Below are positions 1 to 7,336 of a stretch of 41,911 nt of DNA, piece after piece. Source of the stretch: Akkermansia muciniphila. GTDB lineage: Bacteria; Verrucomicrobiota; Verrucomicrobiia; Limisphaerales; SIBE01. Position 1 is the first letter of the stretch; each line of letters begins with the position of its first letter. Where the stretch lies: assembly GCA_945861765.1 (NCBI GenBank), contig CAMAWP010000018.1, positions 1-41,911 on the forward strand. The letters run 5' to 3'. Below the pieces are notes generated by a model. The model did not search any database and was not told the DNA's origin. It worked only from the letters and a program-made list of their open reading frames with translations. Both the position numbers and the translations under genes were made by a program.

Positions 1-78
1 CTGGCTTCATGGCGGTCGGTTGCGCGGAGCAATCGGAGGCCGGTTTCCGGCCGACCAAACGCAGATCAAACGCATCGG
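1..78 (+). repeat. Direct repeat, copy A (~78 bp)
   Basis: Nearly identical to 2777-2865: three substitutions, plus one 11-base unit (gcagatcaaac) that is single here and tandemly doubled there. The repeat can fold: GGTCGG near 14-19 faces CCGACC near 51-56, with a GGCCGG/CCGGCC hairpin inside. The copy may run off the left edge of the window. The rest of 79-370 shows no credible gene; the short ORFs there have no recognisable product. Confidence 0.85.
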
Positions 79-370
79 CTTGGGCTTTTACATTGCGGGC
101 GAATCTCTACGGTTCCGACACGGCACGATTGTTAGGATCTCGGAAACCAAAGCCGAATTTCCATCTCGACTCACGAAGAGTTCGGAGAGGCTGCTTTCCG
201 CCTTTGCCTTTTCAATATTTGAGCCCTTTTTGCAGTCACCCAAGTATTTAATGGACAAACGGAAAGACATGTTTAGCTTGTGGCCGTTCCGCCTCGTAAG
301 GCGGCTAATAGGCGACCCAATACAATGTAGGCGGCATTTGCACGCGGTCACTTAAAATTTACCAAAAACC

Positions 371-769
371 ATGAAGACAAAAGCAACGGGAATGTTTGAA
401 ATCAAGAAGTGGGATGAGAAGCCCTATGACCAGAGCGAGGGGTTGCCGAAGCTTACGCGTGCCAGCGTTACTCAAGTATTCTCGGGAGATATTGAGGGTC
501 AGGGCGCAGTTGAGTATTTGATGATGTATCGCAGCGACAGTTCCGCCAGTTTTGTCGGATTGATGCGCGTGGTTGGCCGCTCCGGTGGCCGCTCGGGAAG
601 TTTTGTGTTCCAGTGCATCGGCACTTTTGAGGGCGGCACTGCGAGGTGTTCTTGCTCAGTTGTGCCGGGTTCAGGCAGCGGTGAGTTGCGCGCATTACGG
701 GGAGAAGGGGCATTCAATGCAGGTCATGGCGGCCAAGCTTCATACACCTTCGACTTTGAGTTCGAGTGA
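371..769 (+). CDS. DUF3224 domain protein
   Basis: A 132-residue cytoplasmic protein that matches the DUF3224 family over its whole length. The N-terminus has the family's K-x-T-G-x-F-E-I-K-x-W-D-E pattern, followed by L-T-R-A-S-V-T-Q, a G-D-I-E-G-x-G-x-V-E-Y-L-M strand, and a G-x-G-E-L-R-x-L-R-G-E-G stretch near residues 103-113. DUF3224 proteins are small lipocalin-like or allene-oxide-cyclase-like barrels of unknown function. No signal peptide or membrane segment is visible. No strong ribosome-binding site precedes the ATG, which was chosen because it begins exactly where the family does. The gene stands alone, and an attC-like site starts 7 bases after its stop codon, so it may be an integron-style cassette gene. 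Confidence 0.85.
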   Translation: MKTKATGMFEIKKWDEKPYDQSEGLPKLTRASVTQVFSGDIEGQGAVEYLMMYRSDSSASFVGLMRVVGRSGGRSGSFVFQCIGTFEGGTARCSCSVVPGSGSGELRALRGEGAFNAGHGGQASYTFDFEFE

Positions 770-776
770 ACCTGCC

Positions 777-842
777 GCCTAACGAAGAACGGATAGCTTT
801 GTCCGGAGCGAAGCGGAGCGCCGAAGCTATCCATGGTTGAAC
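777..842 (+). other. attC-like recombination site 1 (after DUF3224)
   Basis: The site begins with GCCTAAC (777-783), which fits the R'' consensus RYYYAAC, and ends with GTTGAAC (836-842), which fits the R' consensus GTTRRRY. Between them lies an inverted repeat, GGATAGCTT (791-799) against AAGCTATCC (824-832), with 7 bases on the left and 3 on the right separating it from the end boxes. Site 2 (2396-2507) has the same end boxes and the same 7/3 spacing but a different centre, as expected of attC sites. Only about four of the seven end-box positions pair with each other, and no integrase gene is in the window, so the call is by form. Confidence 0.55.
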
Positions 843-1423
843 GAGCCCTTGGATTTCAGTAGAGCCTCCGCGCTTTGCTTTTAGAGCCCGGGAAGGCAGT
901 TCTGAGAAACCGCGGAGAAGATTTTGCGAGGGAGCGAGAGTTGGAAGCAGGGTTGGAGAGCCATCGGAGTCCAAATCCAGGAGTTGCGGCGGATTCCGCA
1001 AGCAAATGAGCGCGGTGGTGGTTTCCAGGCGGCAGCGTCACAAGGAGTTCCCCGAGCGTGAAAAGTTTTTCCAGTTGCGCGCCCGCAAAGCCTCTGCGAG
1101 TTGTTCAATCCCGCCTTGGCTGTTCCAAGGCAAGCCCACCGCAAGGCAGGCCCAGGGGAGACGGCGTTGAGAGGAGCGAGCAAGCCAAGGCCGGTCTGTA
1201 ACGGACCGGATATGCCCACGTCGATCTGGTCTTTCATTGTCAGAAATTCAATGGAAGCGCATACACTGAGAAGAGCAAATGATGATCGACGCCAGTCGAT
1301 TAGTGCGTCTCAGGCCCGGCATGAGGATCGCCGTGGTCATCGGCCCTTGGAAAGTATGGCAAAGGTCGCTCCACTTGGAGTTGACCGGGACATGCCAGAC
1401 CGGATATGTCCTTTGAAAGGCTT
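843..1423. other. Gap without a credible gene upstream of the intron remnant
   Basis: About 580 bases between the first attC-like site and the intron domain V. Open frames on both strands here are low-complexity and unrecognised. If the intron once had domains I-IV or a reverse-transcriptase gene here, none is recognisable: no YADD-type frame is seen. Confidence 0.5.
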
Positions 1424-1497
1424 GAGCCGTATGAAGGGAAACTTTCACGTACAGTTCTGAGGGGGGGCTTGAGCGGGTGACCGCTCGGGCCTACCCG
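1424..1497 (+). mobile_element. Group II intron 3' remnant (domains V and VI)
   Basis: Positions 1424-1457 form a 34-base sequence with the shape of group II intron domain V. It starts GAGCCGTATG, has a GAAA tetraloop in the middle, and ends CACGTACAGTTC, giving the AGC catalytic triad and the typical lower helix. One helix pair is broken: the usual ACGG reads ACAG, making a C-A mismatch. It is followed by a G-rich strand and a GAGCGG/CCGCTC hairpin with a GTGA loop (about 1471-1486), then CCTACCC containing a candidate branch-point A at 1493, as in domain VI. The usual terminal AY is not evident. No reverse transcriptase is nearby, so this is a dead 3' fragment. Confidence 0.75.
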
Positions 1498-1539
1498 GTG
1501 CGTCGCTACGCGCACTCCTCAATCCGCACCAAACCCAAT

Positions 1540-2361
1540 ATGACCAAATCAAAAAACCTCACCCAAGAACCCGCCCGGAGTCCCCGCGTCCGCATTGGCG
1601 GTTACGTCCTGCTCGCCCGCATGGCCGACAAGGGCCGAGCCGTAATCAACGGCACGGCCGGCGAATATCATTTCGACTGCCCGGTCGATAACATGCTCTT
1701 TGGCTTCAAGGGCGTGAAAGGCGCGGAGGTAAAACCCTTGCTCGCGTCCGGTGCGAGTGACGACGAAATCGCCGCCTGGCTGGACACGCACGGCACACCC
1801 AAGACGCCAGCAGAAATCACAGCCTGGGGGGATTCAATCGTGGCCACCAGCCTCTACAACGACCCGGAGAAAAGAGATTGGTTTATCGCAGAATGCGAGC
1901 GTCTCGGAATGAAACCCGCAACCTCTACCTTCTGCGACTATCTGGATGCGAATGACCGCGCCAGCTTCCCGTCTGCTCGTGTCCGGAGTGTGCTGGTTAT
2001 CGGCTTAGATCCCGCACTCATTGATTTCTCGTCACCCGACTTCGCCGCCTTTCCTGGCATGACCGCCGCAAAGGTGTTGGCGGGACTTACCGCCGCCGAA
2101 GAAGGAATAAAGGCTCTTGGCTATGACGCGCATCATTGTCTCACCGACTTTGGTCAGACTGCGGAGGCGGTCGTCACCGCCCAACTTCAACAGCGGCAGT
2201 TCGACTGCATTCTGATTGGTGCGGGTGTCCGGGCCGTCCCAAGCAACTTTATTCTGTTCGAGAAGCTGATTAACGTGGTGCATGAGCACGCTCCACGTTC
2301 CAAAATCTGCTTCAACACAAAGCCCTCGGATACGCTGGAGGCACTGCAACGCTGGATATGA
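1540..2361 (+). CDS. DUF5069 protein with an extra C-terminal domain
   Basis: A protein of 273 residues from the ATG at 1540. The frame is open further upstream, but that part overlaps the intron domain VI, and MTKSKN is where the family normally starts. Residues about 8-145 match DUF5069: S-P-R-V-R-I-G-G-Y near the start, an ADKGRA segment, and F-C-D-Y-L-D-A-N-D-R-A-S-F at its end. DUF5069 has no established function. Residues about 150-273 form a second alpha/beta domain (V-R-S-V-L-V-I-G-L-D, later D-C-I-L-I-G-A-G-V-R) that looks Rossmann-like and which I do not recognise. No signal peptide is seen. An attC-like site follows 34 bases after the stop, so this may be a second cassette gene. 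Confidence 0.75.
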   Translation: MTKSKNLTQEPARSPRVRIGGYVLLARMADKGRAVINGTAGEYHFDCPVDNMLFGFKGVKGAEVKPLLASGASDDEIAAWLDTHGTPKTPAEITAWGDSIVATSLYNDPEKRDWFIAECERLGMKPATSTFCDYLDANDRASFPSARVRSVLVIGLDPALIDFSSPDFAAFPGMTAAKVLAGLTAAEEGIKALGYDAHHCLTDFGQTAEAVVTAQLQQRQFDCILIGAGVRAVPSNFILFEKLINVVHEHAPRSKICFNTKPSDTLEALQRWI

Positions 2362-2395
2362 GGGTTTTCGCACCTCTATTTGCAATGACCGCAAC

Positions 2396-2507
2396 GCCTA
2401 ACAAAAGAAGGAATGTAGATAACTCGGAGTGAAGGGGCAGTGGCGTTGGATTGGTCTGGGGGCACGATTCCGCTTCACTCCGGGTTATTTGCATTCCCTG
2501 GTTGAAC
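2396..2507 (+). other. attC-like recombination site 2 (after DUF5069)
   Basis: R''-like GCCTAAC at 2396-2402 and R'-like GTTGAAC at 2501-2507 enclose an imperfect inverted repeat (2410-2434 against 2472-2496, about 20 of 25 positions pairing) around a long variable centre. Spacing between the end boxes and the stem is 7 bases left and 3 right, the same as in the first site. The shared outer context (cGCCTAAC and gGTTGAACga) with unrelated centres is what separates an attC family from an ordinary dispersed repeat. The remaining 2508-2776 has no credible gene. Confidence 0.55.
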
Positions 2508-2776
2508 GAAGCTGCTGCAAACTCGCCCGCCGGCTCCCCTCCTTCAACTTGAAGTCCGTTGCGGAAAGTTTTTGCTCCGTCCCCGGCTCATGTCCAAATA
2601 GCCAGCCCGAGAGCCGGGGTTTATCTTCCAACTCGCGCTCCTCCCCCAGTCCTCAGGGCCTGGAGAGCAGAGTGCGCCCCCCGCGCGTTGCACAGGCCTG
2701 ACAAGGACCACGGCAGACAAAGTCCGCCAGTGCATGAGTCGGCCCGTGTGATCGGAAAACTCGACTGGTCCCAACA

Positions 2777-2865
2777 CTGCCTTCATGGCGGTCGGTTGCG
2801 CGGAGCAATCGCAGGCCGGTGTCCGGCCGACCAAACGCAGATCAAACGCAGATCAAACGCATCGG
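2777..2865 (+). repeat. Direct repeat, copy B, with internal 11 bp duplication
   Basis: Matches 1-78 in the same orientation with three substitutions. The 11-base unit gcagatcaaac occurs twice in tandem (about 2837-2858) but once in copy A, which points to slippage. The two copies bracket the DUF3224/DUF5069 patch. The remainder up to 2960 shows nothing recognisable. Confidence 0.85.
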
Positions 2866-2960
2866 TTTGCGGCAACAAGGACAGGGCGGCGGCGGGCGTG
2901 AGGGTCACGCCGCTGATTCATCTCGGGGCAGCGGATTCGAGGCGTCGGCGGCAACTGTGC

Positions 2961-4409
2961 TCACTCACTCAAAATCTTGTCGAAGAGCTTCAGATATTTT
3001 TGCGCGGTCTTTTCCCAAGAAAAATCCGCTGACATGCCGTTGGTTCGCAGATGAAGTAAAAGATCTGAGTGCTCGAACAAAATCAAACCTTTGCGAATGG
3101 CTTTGACCAGGGCGCTGGAGGAGTATTCCGCGAATTTGATACCAGTCGCTCGCTCAACGTCCTCAGCTAAATCGATGATCGAATCATCCAGGCCGCCTGT
3201 GGCTCGCACGATAGGGATAGTCCCATAGCGCAGACTATAAAGTTGGTTGAGACCGCACGGTTCGAACTTGGAGGGCATCAAATAAAAGTCACATCCGGCT
3301 TCAATCCGATGCGACAATCCATGATCATATCCAATCTTCACCGCCACTTTCGTCGGATATCGCGCGCTCAGTTTTTTATAAGCCTTTTCATACTGACTTT
3401 CTCCGCTTCCGAGCAAAACGAATTGCATCTCCGCCGCGAGCATCTCCTCCAAAGCGCTCAACTGGATATCGACGCCTTTTTGCTCAACCAAACGCGTTAC
3501 GGTACCGAAGAGCGGCAGATGCGAGGCTTCGGGCAAGCCGAGCTCTCGTTGAAGATCGAGTTTTGACGTGGCTTTGCCTTCCAGCGAATCCGCAGCAAAG
3601 GAGTGTTTCAAGAACGGATTATCCGTCGTGTTCCATTCGTCGTAATCGACTCCGTTGAGAATGCCTGCCAAAACGCCTTGCCGTAAGCGTAAAACGCCAT
3701 CTAAGCCATTCCCTAGAGCTTCCGTAGTTATTTCGCGCGCATAGCGAGGGCTGACAGTTGTGATCCTGTCCGCATAAACGATTCCCGCTTTGAGACAGTT
3801 CAGTCCACCGTAAAACTCGACGCCATTGGGTTCGAAATAATCCAACGGCAGATTGGCCCACTCGTAAGCATCAGCGCCGAAATGCCCTTGATACGCCTGA
3901 TTGTGAATGGTGAGGCAAGTTTTAGGTGCATCCACCCAACCTTCCTCCAATCTTTGATGCCGAATGAACAGTGGAACCAATCCGACTTGCCAGTCATGCA
4001 CATGAACGAGCTCGGGTTTCCAGGGGAGATTTCGGGCCAGATGGGCGACGCATTTTGAAAGAAACAGGAACCGCTCGGCGTTGTCGGGGTAATCAACTCC
4101 TTGGTGCTGATACAACGTCGCTCGCCGGTAAAAGTCGGGTTGATCAATGAAATAGATGACCAGTCGATCCGCCACTTCAAGAGTCCAGACGTCGGCTTGA
4201 ACATGTCGAGAACCAAGCGGCAGCGTAATGCGAATATCACCGGGTCGAAGATGCGGAAAACGTTCACGAATTCCGGAGTAAAGAGGAGTCACCACACCAA
4301 CCTGTTGTCCCGCTTGCGCCAGATATTTTGCCAAAGCTCCCACCATATCCGCCAAGCCTCCGGTCTTGGAGTATGGGTGAACTTCACTGCTGGCGAGCAG
4401 TATTCTCAT
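2961..4409 (-). CDS. glgA: Glycogen synthase GlgA (GT5)
   Basis: Transfers glucose from ADP-glucose to the non-reducing end of an alpha-1,4-glucan, in the cytoplasm. The 482-residue length is normal for bacterial GlgA. The N-terminus carries the GT5 signature K15-T-G-G-L just after strand 1 (MRILLASSEVHPYS), which binds the nucleotide sugar. The C-terminal Rossmann domain has the catalytic E383-P-C-G-L motif and a later R-A-T-G-G-L-D-D loop. The domain order (GT5 N-terminal, GT4-like C-terminal) is complete and no key residue is missing. The ATG lies 12 bases downstream of the serS stop, so it is probably co-transcribed with serS. No other glycogen gene is in the window. Confidence 0.95.
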   Translation of the reverse strand: MRILLASSEVHPYSKTGGLADMVGALAKYLAQAGQQVGVVTPLYSGIRERFPHLRPGDIRITLPLGSRHVQADVWTLEVADRLVIYFIDQPDFYRRATLYQHQGVDYPDNAERFLFLSKCVAHLARNLPWKPELVHVHDWQVGLVPLFIRHQRLEEGWVDAPKTCLTIHNQAYQGHFGADAYEWANLPLDYFEPNGVEFYGGLNCLKAGIVYADRITTVSPRYAREITTEALGNGLDGVLRLRQGVLAGILNGVDYDEWNTTDNPFLKHSFAADSLEGKATSKLDLQRELGLPEASHLPLFGTVTRLVEQKGVDIQLSALEEMLAAEMQFVLLGSGESQYEKAYKKLSARYPTKVAVKIGYDHGLSHRIEAGCDFYLMPSKFEPCGLNQLYSLRYGTIPIVRATGGLDDSIIDLAEDVERATGIKFAEYSSSALVKAIRKGLILFEHSDLLLHLRTNGMSADFSWEKTAQKYLKLFDKILSE

Positions 4410-4421
4410 TCGCAGATGGAG

Positions 4422-5726
4422 TTACTCAACGGCAATTCGATCAGATTTTAGGTAGGGTCGCAAAATCTCAGGTATGGCGATGCTTCCATCAGTCTGTTGA
4501 TAGGTTTCGATCAAGGCAACGAAAAGCCTGGCTAACGCGGTGCCGCTGCCGTTCAAAATATGTGGAAATCGATTCTCTCCGTTTTCCGCCTTATATCGAA
4601 GATTCATCCGGCGAGCCTGAAAATCCTCACAATTCGAGCAGCTCGATACTTCCAGATACTGCCCCTGCCCGGGTGCCCAGACTTCGATGTCGTAGGTCTT
4701 GGCGCTGGTAAAGCCCATGTCGGCGGTGCAGAGCTGGATGACTCGGTAGTGCAATCCGAGTTTCTGCAAAACAGCTTCGGCGTTGGCCACCAGCGTTTCC
4801 AACTCTTCGTAACCGAACTCAGGTTTGACGATTTTGATCAATTCAACTTTGTCAAATTGATGCACGCGAATCATGCCGCGCGTGCCGACTCCCGCCGCGC
4901 CCGCCTCGGCCCGAAAGCAAGGACTGTAAGCGCAGTATTTGGTGGGAAGCTGGTTCTCTTTGAGAATCTCCTCCCGGTGAATATTCGCGACCGGTGTCTC
5001 AGCCGTTGGGACCAGATAGAGCTTGCCCAAGGTCGAGGCGTCTTCCCCTTCTTGCACAGCATACGCCTGGTCGATGGACTTTGGGAACTGCCCGGTTCCG
5101 ACCATGCATTCGCTTTTTACAACGAAGGGCGGGGACACTTCAACGTAACCATGCTCGCTCGTATGAAGATCAAGCAGGAACTGGATCAGCGCACGCTCCA
5201 ATCTCGCTCCCCAATGAGTGTAAAGCAAAAAACCGCTACCTGACAGCTTCGCTCCTCGGGAAAAGTCAATGAGCCCGAGTTTCTCGCATAATTCGATATG
5301 TGACTTTGGCGTGAACGAGAACTGAGGCTGGTTTCCCCAATGACGAACGATAGGATTGTCGGCTGCGCTGAGTCCTACGGCCACGCTCGAATGCGGAATA
5401 TTCGGCAGCCGCAGGAGAACGCTTTCACGGGCTCGCTCGACCTCTTGAACCTCATGGTCCAGTTGAGTAATCCTATCGCCGATCTGCCGGGTTTCACTCT
5501 TCTTGGCCTCGGCTTCGGTAGGCTTCTTCTGAGCCATGAGAGCGCCAATTTCCTTAGAAATCCGATTTCGCTGAGCTTTCAGGTTCTCAACTTCGCTCAA
5601 CAGACCCCGCCGCTTTTCGTCGAGAGAAAGAACTTCGTCGATTTTGGCTTCATCCCCTGCCCCGCGTGTGGCAAGCCGTTGTCGCACAAAATCCGGTTTC
5701 TCCCGAATCACTTTGATATCCAACAT
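4422..5726 (-). CDS. serS: Seryl-tRNA synthetase
   Basis: Charges tRNA-Ser with serine, a class II enzyme in the cytoplasm. From the ATG at 5726 it is 434 residues, the usual length, beginning MLDIKVIREKPD as in the family. The open frame runs 21 codons further upstream without family similarity. Residues about 10-105 form the antiparallel coiled-coil arm that grips the tRNA variable arm (L-K-A-Q-R-N-R-I-S-K-E-I-G). Motif 2 (F-R-A-E-A-G, then G-T-R-G-M-I-R-V-H-Q-F) and motif 3 (N-G-S-G-T-A-L-A-R) are intact. A TATAAT hexamer sits only 6 bases upstream of this ATG and no Shine-Dalgarno is visible, so the message may be leaderless. glgA follows after 12 bases. Confidence 0.95.
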   Translation of the reverse strand: MLDIKVIREKPDFVRQRLATRGAGDEAKIDEVLSLDEKRRGLLSEVENLKAQRNRISKEIGALMAQKKPTEAEAKKSETRQIGDRITQLDHEVQEVERARESVLLRLPNIPHSSVAVGLSAADNPIVRHWGNQPQFSFTPKSHIELCEKLGLIDFSRGAKLSGSGFLLYTHWGARLERALIQFLLDLHTSEHGYVEVSPPFVVKSECMVGTGQFPKSIDQAYAVQEGEDASTLGKLYLVPTAETPVANIHREEILKENQLPTKYCAYSPCFRAEAGAAGVGTRGMIRVHQFDKVELIKIVKPEFGYEELETLVANAEAVLQKLGLHYRVIQLCTADMGFTSAKTYDIEVWAPGQGQYLEVSSCSNCEDFQARRMNLRYKAENGENRFPHILNGSGTALARLFVALIETYQQTDGSIAIPEILRPYLKSDRIAVE

Positions 5727-5732
5727 CGCGGC

Positions 5733-5760
5733 ATTATAGGAAGGTGCCTTTTCGGAGCAA
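5733..5760 (-). promoter_or_regulatory. Candidate serS promoter close to the start codon
   Basis: Read on the minus strand, a perfect -10 hexamer TATAAT (5738-5733) follows a weak -35 candidate TTGCTC (5760-5755) with a 16-base spacer. Transcription starting 6-7 bases after the -10 would begin at or next to the A of the serS ATG (5726). The -35 matches sigma-70 poorly (3 of 6), and this region is also open reading frame, so the call is tentative. Confidence 0.4.
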
Positions 5761-5867
5761 GGAGGAACGAAGATCCCCGCTGCTTTCAATGGAATAGGCC
5801 CACAGCGGATGAAGACCCTTTTTGATTCCGCCGGGCTGACTAGAGTTTGGGCCTATTGGCTGTCTTC

Positions 5868-6118
5868 GTCTCCCGGAGGGAGATTCGAGAATAGCCCGGC
5901 AGTTGACTGCCGGGTTCGCATGAGCGATTGCATAAGTCCCGCAGGGACGGCCGAATCCCCCATGTCCTACATCAGCGCCTATTCTCGCTGTCTATTCAGG
6001 ACAAAGGATCGCCCGAGAAGAGTTCAATCGTCCCTCCGGGACTCTGGGTATTTCCTACCTAATCCCACCCTTGAAAGGGTGGGCTATTCTCGAATCTCCT
6101 CTCCGGGAGATGTGAGAC
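5868..6118. repeat. Palindromic repeat cluster with inverted ends
   Basis: The ends are inverted copies: 19 bases match perfectly (5879-5897 against 6081-6099) and the similarity continues outward through CTCCCGGAG on both sides with small gaps. Inside are several compact hairpins: CCCGGCAG/CTGCCGGG at 5895-5914, GTCCC-GCA-GGGAC near 5936-5948, GTCCC-TCC-GGGAC near 6031-6043, and CCCACCCTT/AAGGGTGGG at 6064-6083. It has no ORF of note and no clear target duplication. It resembles a REP/BIME-type mosaic or a non-autonomous element. 6119-6368 downstream holds nothing recognisable. Confidence 0.75.
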
Positions 6119-6368
6119 GCAAACCTCATCGGCTACAACAGCACACGGCCGGAAAATGTCCAAACTCCAGCACCCTTCCGGAGTGAGTTTTCCAGCCCGG
6201 ACACGGAAATGGTGCCACTGAAAACAGCGGAGAACCAGGAACGAAGCTGAGCGTCCTTGAGTGAGAGTTGATTCGACTCGTGCCTACGGAGATACGGGAG
6301 TCGGCCTGGGAAAAGTGGCAGTTGAAGAACCCAGCACCGCCAGCGCCGAGCTTTTCACGCACCGCAGG

Positions 6369-6884
6369 TTAGAAAAAGGACAGAACGAGACGAGCGAGAA
6401 AAACGACCATCGCGATTGAGGCGATCCAAATGAGGATCAATCCAAAGACCAACGCCACCGCCAGTGCCAGCGCGGAGCGTTCCTTGTGGCTGGGGTGATA
6501 TGACGCTTCCACAAGGTTCAGGTTCCGCAGATTGGATTTCCAAATGGCATCAAACACATCCCCAGCGACAGGGATAGTGCCGACAACCGTTTCGACCCCT
6601 AAGTTGATCAACATCCGCAGAATCACCCGTTTCGGAAGGCCAAGCTGATACGCCTCCAATACCATGTAACAAGACAATGCTGCTGTTATCAAATCTCCTA
6701 CTCCAGGAATCAGCCCAATGATCGGATCCCATCCGATGCGGTATCCGCCCGGGAGGGATATTGATTGGTCGAGCAGTTGACTCAGAAAGCGAATCCGTCG
6801 CAATCGAAGAGGCTCCGGATAAGAAAAACGCGAAGGCCGCTGATCGGATTCACTCTCGAACATCTTGTAGGGAATTTCAGCCAT
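6369..6884 (-). CDS. DUF4112 membrane protein
   Basis: 171 residues matching DUF4112, a family of unknown function. The hallmark is visible: an L-D-Q-S-I-S-L-P-G-G-Y-R-I-G-W-D stretch, then P-I-I-G-L-I-P-G-V-G-D-L, and a second copy-like V-G-T-I-P-V-A-G-D-V-F-D-A motif about 50 residues later. A hydrophobic segment (residues about 147-170) ends the protein and would cross the inner membrane; the two glycine/proline motifs sit in semi-hydrophobic helices. It lies 11 bases after the small membrane gene at 6896-7099, so the two are probably one transcript. Confidence 0.85.
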   Translation of the reverse strand: MAEIPYKMFESESDQRPSRFSYPEPLRLRRIRFLSQLLDQSISLPGGYRIGWDPIIGLIPGVGDLITAALSCYMVLEAYQLGLPKRVILRMLINLGVETVVGTIPVAGDVFDAIWKSNLRNLNLVEASYHPSHKERSALALAVALVFGLILIWIASIAMVVFLARLVLSFF

Positions 6885-6895
6885 GGCAGACGATA

Positions 6896-7099
6896 TTAGG
6901 TCTTACCCGGAAAGCGCGCAGCATCGATAATTGACCAAATGTGGATGATCCATCCCAACCAGAGGAACCAGAGCACGGCGGCGAGAATAAATTGAAACGC
7001 TGCCATGATCACTCTGCCTTGTAGCAGTTGACCAAGCCCCGGGATAAAGAAGCTCGCGAGGGCGGCAATGACATTTCCGGCGGATCCTTGTTCTGGCAT
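6896..7099 (-). CDS. Small two-helix membrane protein
   Basis: 67 residues with two hydrophobic segments (about residues 8-24 and 30-57). A conserved-looking turn S-F-F-I-P-G-L-G-Q-L-L-Q-G-R separates them, followed by W-L-G-W-I-I-H-I-W-S-I-I-D-A. This pattern is common in short bacterial inner-membrane proteins of the TM2/YccF-like kind, but I cannot assign a named family or function. The start is well supported: AAAGGA sits about 7 bases before the ATG. It is first in a likely two-gene operon with the DUF4112 gene. Confidence 0.75.
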   Translation of the reverse strand: MPEQGSAGNVIAALASFFIPGLGQLLQGRVIMAAFQFILAAVLWFLWLGWIIHIWSIIDAARFPGKT

Positions 7100-7336
7100 T
7101 TGGGTTCCTTTCTTGTCGGTTACAATGGACGTTTTGAACGCGTCTGAGAGCGGATTTTATTCACCTCTTCCGCCACGACATCGCTGCGGACACAGTATCA
7201 CTGAAACCCAAAATGTCACCGCGATAAATCAAAGGTGCCAGTTCAGGGATGAAAGTTTCGTGCGGTGTCTGGAACCTCAGTATTCGTTCCAGTCGGCTGA
7301 AGGTGCGCGCGTGTCAGCTCGACGAGAAATTGCGGA

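Noticed and set aside
714..1237. Overlapping minus-strand frames before the intron remnant
   Set aside because: No recognisable product, composition unlike a gene, and no upstream signals.
3243..3566. Plus-strand frame inside glgA
   Set aside because: Shadow of glgA.
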